The position numbers were made by a program, and so were the translations under genes. The notes under the pieces were generated by a model. It was not told the origin of the DNA. It did not search any database and was given only the letters and a program-made list of their open reading frames with translations. Source: Helicobacter sp. NHP19-003 (GTDB lineage Bacteria > Campylobacterota > Campylobacteria > Campylobacterales > Helicobacteraceae). Taken from it: a stretch of DNA of 64,000 bases. Below are positions 57,247 through 64,000 of this stretch, piece by piece (position 1 is the stretch's first letter; the number at the start of each line of letters is the position of its first letter). The stretch lies in contig NZ_AP024814.1 in the NCBI RefSeq assembly GCF_019703305.1, positions 1,364,001 through 1,428,000 on the forward strand, read 5' to 3'.

Positions 57247-58629
57247 ATGGTGACCACCCGTTTTGCGCCCTCGCCCACTGGGCACTTACACATAGGGGGC
57301 TTGAGAACCGCCCTTTTCAACTACCTTTACGCCCGCTCTTGCGGGGGGAGGTTTCATTTACGCATTGAGGACACGGATTTAGACCGCAATGTCAAGGAAG
57401 CCACAGAGGCGATTTTAAAGGCATTTAAGTGGGTCGGGCTGGAAGTGGATGGCGAAATTCTTTACCAATCTAAGAGGCTAGATATTTACAAACGCTACAT
57501 ACAGCAACTCTTAGACGAGGGCAAGGCGTATCATTGTTATATGTCTAAAGACGAGTTAGAAACGCTCAGAGAAACACAAAGAGCGCAGGGGTTAACCCCC
57601 CGCTACGATCGCCGTTACCGCGATTTTAAAGGCACGCCCCCTAGTGGCGTTGCGCCTGTGGTGCGGATCAAAGCCCCTTTAAGTGGAGAGGTGCGCTTTA
57701 AAGACGGGGTGAAGGGGGAGGTGTGCGTGCAGGCCGAAGAGTTGGACGACTTTGTGATTGCCCGCTCTAATGGAGTCCCGACTTATAATTTTGTCGTTAC
57801 GATTGACGATGCTTTAATGGAGATCAGCGATGTGATTCGTGGGGATGACCATTTAAGCAACACGCCCAAGCAAATCCTTTTATACCAAGCCCTAGGCTTT
57901 AAAATCCCTAATTTCTACCATGTGCCCATGATTTTAAATGAGAGCGGGCATAAGCTTAGCAAAAGGGACGGGGCGATGGGGGTGATGGATTATAAAGCGT
58001 TGGGCTATCTTAAAGAAGCGCTTTTAAACTTTTTGGTGCGTCTAGGCTGGAGCCATAAGGACCAAGAGATCTTCAATTTACAAGAGATGAAAAAATTTTT
58101 TAACCCCAAAGACCTAAACAGCGCACCCAGCTGCTTTAGCCCGCATAAGCTAGAGTGGCTCAACAGCCACTATCTCAAAGAAAGCCCTGCAGACTCGCTC
58201 AAGGAGTTGTTGGTAGATTTTGAATTGCCAAGTGGTTTTAACACGCTGAGCCCTGCACAACAAGACACCTTGCTAGAGGCGCTCAAAAGTCGGGTGGCCA
58301 CTCTCAAAGAAATGGCTAGCGAGGTGTCTAGGGTTTTAAACGCCCCCGCAAGCTACGCCCTAGACAAACTCAAAAACAAAGCGCAAGCCCTAGAGGTGCT
58401 AAAAACCCTTATAGCGTGTCTTAGTGAGAAAGATTTTAGCAGTGTAGATAGCCTAGATGTCGCCCTACACGCCTTGATGGCCAAGATGGGGCTTAAAGCG
58501 GGGGCACTGATGCTACCCCTGAGAATTGCCCTGCTTGGAGAAGCGGGGGGGATTGGGGTCAAGGAAACCCTATTTACTCTAGGCTATCAAACCAGCCTAG
58601 AGCGCTTGAGGGCGTTTTTAGCCCTTTAG
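57247..58629 (+). CDS. gltX: Glutamyl-tRNA synthetase 1
   Basis: Charges tRNA-Glu. 460 residues, class Ib. HIGH motif APSPTGHLHIGGLRTALF at residue 7 onward, RIEDTDLDRN, KMSKS-equivalent HKLSKRDGA (about residue 240). By overall similarity this is the GltX1 type, which in Helicobacter handles tRNA-Glu, while a second enzyme (GltX2) misacylates tRNA-Gln for GatCAB. Converges with the Hof-type gene, 4-base overlap. Confidence 0.96.
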   Translation: MVTTRFAPSPTGHLHIGGLRTALFNYLYARSCGGRFHLRIEDTDLDRNVKEATEAILKAFKWVGLEVDGEILYQSKRLDIYKRYIQQLLDEGKAYHCYMSKDELETLRETQRAQGLTPRYDRRYRDFKGTPPSGVAPVVRIKAPLSGEVRFKDGVKGEVCVQAEELDDFVIARSNGVPTYNFVVTIDDALMEISDVIRGDDHLSNTPKQILLYQALGFKIPNFYHVPMILNESGHKLSKRDGAMGVMDYKALGYLKEALLNFLVRLGWSHKDQEIFNLQEMKKFFNPKDLNSAPSCFSPHKLEWLNSHYLKESPADSLKELLVDFELPSGFNTLSPAQQDTLLEALKSRVATLKEMASEVSRVLNAPASYALDKLKNKAQALEVLKTLIACLSEKDFSSVDSLDVALHALMAKMGLKAGALMLPLRIALLGEAGGIGVKETLFTLGYQTSLERLRAFLAL

Positions 58630-59948
58630 AGTTTGTGGTTGTGGCTTCGAATGAAGTCCACGAGCTGGCGGGTGTCGATGCCCACAGTCACGAATTGTTG
58701 GAAGGTGGTGTACCAGTGGCCACCATGCCCGTTTAGACTATGCCCATCGCCCCCGCCCATGAAGTTAAAGAAACAGTCCGCGCGCACGCTCAAGTACTTG
58801 TTTTTATAAACATAGTAAAGTGCGATGCGTTCAAAGTTAGGCGCGTGGTACCATGGCAAGCCTGTGTAGAGCGCGCGCCCGTAAGTGGCGTAAAACTTCA
58901 TTTGGGGCTTGTCGGAGAAGTAGTATTTTTCATAAAAGCCAAAGCCCTTGTATTGTATGTCAAAGTCAAATTGCCCACCAAAGCTGTTATACCATTGGCT
59001 GGGCCCGCAATGATCGCCCGCACGCACACAGTAGTGCTCTTGTTCACTCATCGTGCCAAAGGCGACAGAGAGTTTGTCCAAGAAAGGAGCTAGCCGTTTT
59101 AAGTCGCTTTTGATGTAGCCGTAGTAATAAATGCGATCGAGCACTGTGGGGTTGCTGTATTGCCCGGGTACGCCCCCTAAAGGCTCGCCACTAGCATAGG
59201 GGTAACCATTAGGCCATAGGGGAGTGTCCCCACGCATGGCTGGATCGGAGTGCCCGCCAAAGGGGTAAGGATCGCCCATGCTATAAGAGCTGGTGTTGTG
59301 GAAGGCGACCACACGCCCGCCAAAACCCAAATACCCCTTCAAAAACGACCACTCGCTCGCCCCAAAGTAGAGCATTTGGTTCATGTTGTAGTGATTGGCG
59401 GCGTATTTTTTGCCCCCAACATTGTTCCAATTACGCCCACCATACCAGTCGACGATGAACTCTGCCCAGCCATTCCACCAGCGGTTTGGGTTGTAGGCGG
59501 GTTTGTACTGAAACATCGCCCCTCTCACGGTGGGGTCTTTAAACCAAAAGAGCTTTTTAAAGGCGGCTAGGGGGTAGTTTGCCATCGTGTAAGTTCTAGG
59601 GATGATGCCAATATAAGTCCTAAAATTCTTGCCCACCGCACTGTAATACATGGTAACACCCCATGTATAGGGGAAGTAGCTAATGTGGGTGTGCAGGTTT
59701 TGGATAAACCACGCCCCAAACATGATGGATTGGTGTTTGTCGAATTGAATCCCGATCTCTGGCATGATTCGGTTTTTCATGTTGACGAGACTATTCCAAT
59801 AGGGGTTGTCTCTGCCTGCCAAGTTGTAAGTAAAGCTCATGAACTTTAAATCATAGGCAAAAGCCACCGCTCCTGCTTGCCTTGGCAAGAACGCGGATAT
59901 AGCCACAGCACACAGCCCAAACTCCAATGCTTTTTTTATGGTTTTCAT
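58626..59948 (-). CDS. Hof-type outer membrane protein
   Basis: 440 residues with a signal peptide ending ...RQAGAVAFAYDLKFMSF. Very rich in Trp, Tyr, Gly and His with alternating polar/aromatic strands (NRWWNGWAEFIVDWYGGRNW), as in Helicobacter Hof porin-like proteins. No homopolymer tract. The C-terminus (FIRSHNHKL) does not end in Phe. Histidine-rich loops near 245-260 and 410 (GHSLNGHGGHWY) could bind metal. Role probably porin or adhesin; exact Hof number not assigned. Confidence 0.8.
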   Translation of the reverse strand: MKTIKKALEFGLCAVAISAFLPRQAGAVAFAYDLKFMSFTYNLAGRDNPYWNSLVNMKNRIMPEIGIQFDKHQSIMFGAWFIQNLHTHISYFPYTWGVTMYYSAVGKNFRTYIGIIPRTYTMANYPLAAFKKLFWFKDPTVRGAMFQYKPAYNPNRWWNGWAEFIVDWYGGRNWNNVGGKKYAANHYNMNQMLYFGASEWSFLKGYLGFGGRVVAFHNTSSYSMGDPYPFGGHSDPAMRGDTPLWPNGYPYASGEPLGGVPGQYSNPTVLDRIYYYGYIKSDLKRLAPFLDKLSVAFGTMSEQEHYCVRAGDHCGPSQWYNSFGGQFDFDIQYKGFGFYEKYYFSDKPQMKFYATYGRALYTGLPWYHAPNFERIALYYVYKNKYLSVRADCFFNFMGGGDGHSLNGHGGHWYTTFQQFVTVGIDTRQLVDFIRSHNHKL

Positions 59949-60063
59949 CGTGATCCTTTAAATAAAATTAGAGGTAGGACACTTTAACATAAAAAAATAA
60001 GATAAACATTAAGACCCTCGTATCGAACTAAAGTATAAGTTTGGTAAACCAACGAGTATATCT

Positions 60064-60069
60064 TATAAT
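60064..60069 (+). promoter_or_regulatory. Candidate -10 box in the Hof/manC intergenic region
   Basis: TATAAT in ATCTTATAATTGC, 126 bases before manC. A second possible element, TATCAT (about 60161), lies nearer. The 246-base divergent gap is AT-rich and shows no other feature. Confidence 0.4.
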
Positions 60070-60194
60070 TGCAATCATCCACCAAGCCTATATAAATTAA
60101 GATTATTTTAAGATAGAGTCCATTTTAAGTTTTGAGGGAGAGTTTAAGTCCCTTTGCGCTATCATGCGATTTTAGTTTATTTTAAGGGTTTGCT

Positions 60195-61583
60195 GTGGTG
60201 CATGTGGTGCTGAGTGGGGGGAGTGGCAAGAGGTTGTGGCCTTTGAGTCGGGAGCACTTCCCCAAACAATTTTTAAAACTCTATGGGGAGCAAAGTTTAT
60301 TCGGGCTGGCTTTAAAACGATTAAAATCACCCCATGCCAAATTCTTGGTGGTGTGCAATGAAGCGCATTACTTCCACGCCCTAGAAGAGATCGCAAAAGC
60401 CAAGCTAGAGGAACGCACGCAGTTTTTGCTAGAGAGTGCCGGTAAAAACACGATGAATGCCTTGATCCTTGCCGCTCTCTCTTGCGAGTCTGAAGAAATC
60501 CTTGTGATCAGCCCCACAGACCATTTAATGGATCAAGAGGCGTTTAACGAGGCTCTCAAAACCGCCCTAGAATGCGCTAAAGCCAATCAAATGCTGCTTT
60601 TTGGGATCGCTAAGAAGCCTAGCAACCAATACGGCTTTGTGCGCTGTGCACCCGTGCAAAATGGGGTTTATGAGGTCTTAGACTTCATAGAAAAACCAAA
60701 CCCCGAAGAGATCGCCAAGTTACAGCAAGAAGGTGGGGATTTTTATATCAACAGCGGCATGTTTGTCTTTAAAGCGGGGGTGTTCTTGCAAGCGTGCATG
60801 CAACACGCCCCCCAAATGCTCGAGGCGTGCAAAAAGGTTCACCACCACGCCAAAAAATTGCCCGCTATTTTAAAGTGCGCGAACATGGAGGAGCTAGAAG
60901 AGGGGAGTGTGGATATTTGCTTGTGGCAAAAGTGTAAGGGGCTAAAATTAATCCCCTTAGATGCCCACTGGCAAGATGTGGGGCATTTTGCGAGCTTGCA
61001 GGCGAGTTTACCCGCCGATGGCGCGGGCAATGTGGCGCACAATAACCCCCTTTTGCCCCTACATGCCAAGAACAACTACACCTACGCCACACCCGATAAA
61101 TTGGTCTGTTTGCTAGGTCTTGAAAATTGCGTGGTGGTGGATAGCAAGGACGCGCTCTTGGTCGCCACAAAGGCACATTTGGACGGCTTGAAAGCACTTG
61201 TAGCATGCGTGGGTGAGGAGTACCCCCAATTGCTCAAAACCTACCCCCTGCAATACCGCCCGTGGGGGAGCTTTGAGGTGTTGCTCGAGCACCCCTTTTT
61301 TAAGGTGAAACTCTTAGAAATCACCCCACACAAACGCTTGAGCCTACAAAGACACCAGCATAGAAGCGAGCATTGGGTCGTGGTGGAGGGGGTGGCGAGC
61401 GTGGTGGTGGGCAAGCAGTCTTTGAGCGTGCCCACCAATGAAAGCGTGTTTATCAAACAGGGGCAAATCCACCGCCTAGGCAACGACACGAACGAACCTT
61501 TGAAAATCTTAGAAGTGCAGTGCGGGGAGATTTTAGACGAGAACGACATTGAACGGTTGCAAGACGATTACAAAAGACCTTAA
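60195..61583 (+). CDS. manC: Mannose-1-phosphate guanylyltransferase / mannose-6-phosphate isomerase
   Basis: Bifunctional, 462 residues, GTG start. N-terminal nucleotidyltransferase with GGSGKRLWPLS and FIEKPNPEEI; C-terminal cupin isomerase with PWGSFEVL, KRLSLQRHQHRSEHW (metal-binding histidines) and QIHRLGN. Makes GDP-mannose for LPS. gmd follows after 9 bases, so the pair makes GDP-4-keto-6-deoxymannose. Confidence 0.95.
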   Translation: MVHVVLSGGSGKRLWPLSREHFPKQFLKLYGEQSLFGLALKRLKSPHAKFLVVCNEAHYFHALEEIAKAKLEERTQFLLESAGKNTMNALILAALSCESEEILVISPTDHLMDQEAFNEALKTALECAKANQMLLFGIAKKPSNQYGFVRCAPVQNGVYEVLDFIEKPNPEEIAKLQQEGGDFYINSGMFVFKAGVFLQACMQHAPQMLEACKKVHHHAKKLPAILKCANMEELEEGSVDICLWQKCKGLKLIPLDAHWQDVGHFASLQASLPADGAGNVAHNNPLLPLHAKNNYTYATPDKLVCLLGLENCVVVDSKDALLVATKAHLDGLKALVACVGEEYPQLLKTYPLQYRPWGSFEVLLEHPFFKVKLLEITPHKRLSLQRHQHRSEHWVVVEGVASVVVGKQSLSVPTNESVFIKQGQIHRLGNDTNEPLKILEVQCGEILDENDIERLQDDYKRP

Positions 61584-61592
61584 AGGAGAGCA

Positions 61593-62696
61593 ATGGCAAA
61601 GAAAATCGCCCTCATCACGGGCATTACAGGACAGGATGGGAGCTATTTAGCCCGCTATTTATTAGATTTGGGCTATGAGGTGCATGGCATCAAAAGGCGT
61701 AGCTCCTCTTTCAACACCGCCCGTATAGATGCGATCTATGAGGACATACACGCCCATAAAAACCGCTTCTTCTTGCATTATGGCGACTTGACAGATGCCA
61801 GCAACATGACCAGCTTGATTGCTAAAATAGAACCCACAGAGATTTACAACCTAGCCGCCCAAAGCCATGTGCAGGTGTCCTTTGAAATGCCCGAGTACAC
61901 GGCAAATGTGGACGCTTTGGGGACATTGCGTCTTTTAGAGGCGGTGCGTTTTTTAAAGCTACAAGACACAAGGTTTTATCAAGCCAGCACTTCCGAGCTT
62001 TATGGCGAGGTGTTGCAAACCCCCCAAAACGAGAACACTCCCTTTAACCCCCGTAGCCCTTATGCTGTGGCAAAACTCTACGCCTACTACATCACCAAGA
62101 ATTATAGGGAAGCCTATAACATGTTTGCGGTCAATGGGATTTTATTCAACCACGAAAGCCCCATGCGGGGCGAAACCTTTGTAACCCGTAAAATCACGAT
62201 GGCTTTAAGCCGTATCGTTTTGGGCTTGCAAGAGTGCTTGTATTTAGGCAATTTGGACGCTAAGAGGGATTATGGGCACGCTAAAGACTATGTCAAGGCG
62301 ATGCATTTGATTTTGCAACACAGCCACCCCGTGGATTATGTCGTGGCGAGCGGACAGACCATGACGATTAGGGATTTTGTGTTGATGGCGTGTGAAAAAC
62401 TAGGGCTGGTTCTGGAGTTTCAGGGGCAGGGTACTGACGAGCAAGGGGTGCTCGTGGATTTTGCACCAAGCCCGCTTTTAGGCAATCTCAAACTAGCCCC
62501 GCTCAAAAAAGGGCAGGTGCTGGTGCGTGTGGATACTAGGTACTTCCGCCCCACAGAAGTGGATTTATTGCTTGGCGACCCGTCTAAAATTGAAAGAGAG
62601 TTGGGTTGGAGGCGGGAATTTAGCGTGCAAGATTTAGTTTTAGACATGCTCAAAAGCGATTTGGAGCTCGCCCGCAAAGAGGCTTTGACTAAATAG
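61593..62696 (+). CDS. gmd: GDP-mannose 4,6-dehydratase
   Basis: 367 residues, short-chain dehydrogenase fold: [15 protein letters not shown] (NADP loop), the [10 protein letters not shown] catalytic Tyr-Lys, [18 protein letters not shown]-type region as [13 protein letters not shown], and [10 protein letters not shown]. Product is the precursor of GDP-fucose (Lewis antigens) or GDP-rhamnose. The next gene on the strand would normally be fcl (GDP-fucose synthase); instead a MATE gene lies on the opposite strand, overlapping its end by 8 bases. Confidence 0.96.
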   Translation: MAKKIALITGITGQDGSYLARYLLDLGYEVHGIKRRSSSFNTARIDAIYEDIHAHKNRFFLHYGDLTDASNMTSLIAKIEPTEIYNLAAQSHVQVSFEMPEYTANVDALGTLRLLEAVRFLKLQDTRFYQASTSELYGEVLQTPQNENTPFNPRSPYAVAKLYAYYITKNYREAYNMFAVNGILFNHESPMRGETFVTRKITMALSRIVLGLQECLYLGNLDAKRDYGHAKDYVKAMHLILQHSHPVDYVVASGQTMTIRDFVLMACEKLGLVLEFQGQGTDEQGVLVDFAPSPLLGNLKLAPLKKGQVLVRVDTRYFRPTEVDLLLGDPSKIERELGWRREFSVQDLVLDMLKSDLELARKEALTK

Positions 62697-64000
62697 CAAA
62701 ACGCCCGGGCTTTTTCCATATGCCCTTTTTGTAGGCAATGTAAAAAAAGCCCGCCCGAACAAAGGTTTCTAAGCAAATCAGCACAAAAAACCAACGCACT
62801 GAAAGCCCCAAACGCCAAAAAATAAACATGGGCAAAATCCGCAAACCCCACAAACTGCAAGTGTTGATAAACAGCGACACCTTTGCCATCCCCGCCCCCC
62901 GAAACGCCCCATCCAGCACGAACATACACATTAAGGGCATTTGAGAAAGCCCCACCACCATTAAATACCACGCCGCCACTTGCACGACCTCTTGATTTTG
63001 GCTAAAAATGCCGGCTAGCTCTTTGGCAAAAACAATCATCCCCACGCCCAAAAAGCCCAAAGACACCCCCGCCACCTTTAAAATCGTGCGGATATACTCT
63101 TGCGCTCTGTTGACTTGATTAGCCCCCAAATGTTGCCCCACAAGGACCATACACGCAATGGTAAAGCCAAGACCGGGCATGTAGCTGAAAGTTTCAATCC
63201 TTAAGCCCACTTGCATGCCAGCCAGCACTTCATTGCCATAACTTGCCACAAACTTAGACACCAAAGCCATAGAAAAGAGCGTGAGCATCCGCTCAAAACC
63301 CGAGGGCCAGCCCACTTGCCAAGTTTTCTTAAACAAAGTGGCGTCAAAGATGGGGCGGAATTTTAGGGGGTTGTTCTTTTTAAGGCTAATGGCTAAAAAA
63401 AGCAGCGTGAGCTCTAAAAACGCCACAGCCACGCTCGCCACCGCCGCCCCCTTAATGCCAAGGCGCACAAAGCCAAAATGCCCGAAAATCAAGGCATCGT
63501 TTAGAAATAAGCACAACGCGCTCATCATAATTTTCAGCACAAAGGGTGTCAGGGTGTCGGACAAGCTTGCTAGCGCGCTTGCCATCGTGTTTTTTACAAA
63601 GATCGCAGGCATCGCCCAAATCAAAATCTGCAAATACTCTTTGGCAAGGCCACTTGCATCGCCTCTGATCCCCATCCACTTGACAAACGCATTAATGCCA
63701 AGAAAGCCGGCCACCCCAGCCCCCACGCACAGCACACACGCCCCGATTAAAATGCTTGAATACCCAACCGTCACTAGTGTGGTGTCTTTTGCCCCCACAA
63801 GGCGGCTTAAAGTCGCATTTGTACCGATGTAAAAAATGGAGTTTAGGGCATAAAAGAGCATGATATATTGCAGACCCACGCCCATGGCCACAATGTGGTT
63901 ATCGGACAACCGCCCCATGAAAACCACAGACACGGCTAAAACAAAGATTTCTAAAAAATTATTCACTCCAGAGGGGATCGCTAGCTTTAAAATGCGCCTT
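62689..64000 (-). CDS. MATE-family efflux protein (5' end outside the window)
   Basis: Multidrug/toxin extrusion family, about 12 segments. The frame is open through the end of the window: before the GTG at 63966 it reads [11 protein letters not shown], the normal start of MATE segment 1, so the real start is further upstream. Marks: [41 protein letters not shown]. Exports cationic drugs or metabolites by Na+ or H+ antiport. Substrate unknown. Confidence 0.9.
   Translation of the reverse strand, partial: RRILKLAIPSGVNNFLEIFVLAVSVVFMGRLSDNHIVAMGVGLQYIMLFYALNSIFYIGTNATLSRLVGAKDTTLVTVGYSSILIGACVLCVGAGVAGFLGINAFVKWMGIRGDASGLAKEYLQILIWAMPAIFVKNTMASALASLSDTLTPFVLKIMMSALCLFLNDALIFGHFGFVRLGIKGAAVASVAVAFLELTLLFLAISLKKNNPLKFRPIFDATLFKKTWQVGWPSGFERMLTLFSMALVSKFVASYGNEVLAGMQVGLRIETFSYMPGLGFTIACMVLVGQHLGANQVNRAQEYIRTILKVAGVSLGFLGVGMIVFAKELAGIFSQNQEVVQVAAWYLMVVGLSQMPLMCMFVLDGAFRGAGMAKVSLFINTCSLWGLRILPMFIFWRLGLSVRWFFVLICLETFVRAGFFYIAYKKGIWKKPGRFAI

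Overview
The window reads as chromosome of a gastric, non-pylori Helicobacter (H. felis / bizzozeronii / salomonis / heilmannii type; species not resolved). Grounds: an epsilonproteobacterial 16S rRNA gene that is not followed by 23S, Hop- and Hof-type outer membrane proteins, the glucose uptake/Entner-Doudoroff gene set, a GltX1-type glutamyl-tRNA synthetase, TATAAT-type -10 boxes with no clear -35, and many homopolymer tracts in surface and accessory genes.

Layout. 1-1072: end of a D12-class DNA adenine methylase plus a probable restriction partner. 1173-4598 (minus): queF, ileS, S4-domain protein. 4703-6657: FIST sensor and chemoreceptor signalling domain, split by a frameshift. 6744-9717: rpsL-rpsG-fusA. 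9718-10260: decayed IS605-type remnant. 10260-11645: DcuC-type carrier. 11987-13486: 16S rRNA with promoter and processing stem. 13707-18731: accessory patch with two tandem broken DUF262 (GmrSD-like) genes, a truncated outer membrane protein, a candidate type I toxin-antitoxin locus and a terminase remnant. 18777-23243: five-gene peptide/nickel-type ABC importer with a broken permease. 23626-31952: gluP-pgi-glk-pgl-zwf divergent from edd-eda, i.e. glucose import through the whole Entner-Doudoroff route. 32010-37891: small lipoprotein, LysE-type exporter, ravA-viaA pair, YeiH-type carrier (all but the lipoprotein frameshifted), GT25 glycosyltransferase. 38027-41555: trpD-trpCF-trpB without trpE/trpG or trpA. 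41762-50829: the most interesting locus (below). 51156-53602: ThiE/TenI-like protein and a Hop-type outer membrane protein. 53687-64000: lactate permease, AI-2E-family protein, dapF, gltX, Hof-type protein, manC, gmd, MATE exporter (partial).

Main discovery candidate. 41762-50829 is one co-directional, tightly packed operon: long coiled-coil protein, Hsp70/actin-fold ATPase, uncharacterised protein, 89-residue WXG100/ESAT-6-like protein, helical protein with a C-terminal HNH-like (WHH-variant) nuclease module, SUKH (SMI1/KNR4) immunity-like protein, small helical protein, and an FtsK/SpoIIIE (EssC-like) ATPase with one canonical and one degenerate ATPase domain. Together they look like a type VII-secretion-like polymorphic toxin/immunity system in a Gram-negative. 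The WXG-like protein recalls H. pylori HP0062, which has been likened structurally to ESAT-6, so part of the locus probably exists in H. pylori; its reading as a toxin-export system is inference.

A caution for the whole window: about a dozen otherwise good genes are broken by single-base indels, mostly in short homopolymers. This may be phase variation or decay, but it is also what uncorrected homopolymer errors in an assembly would look like.
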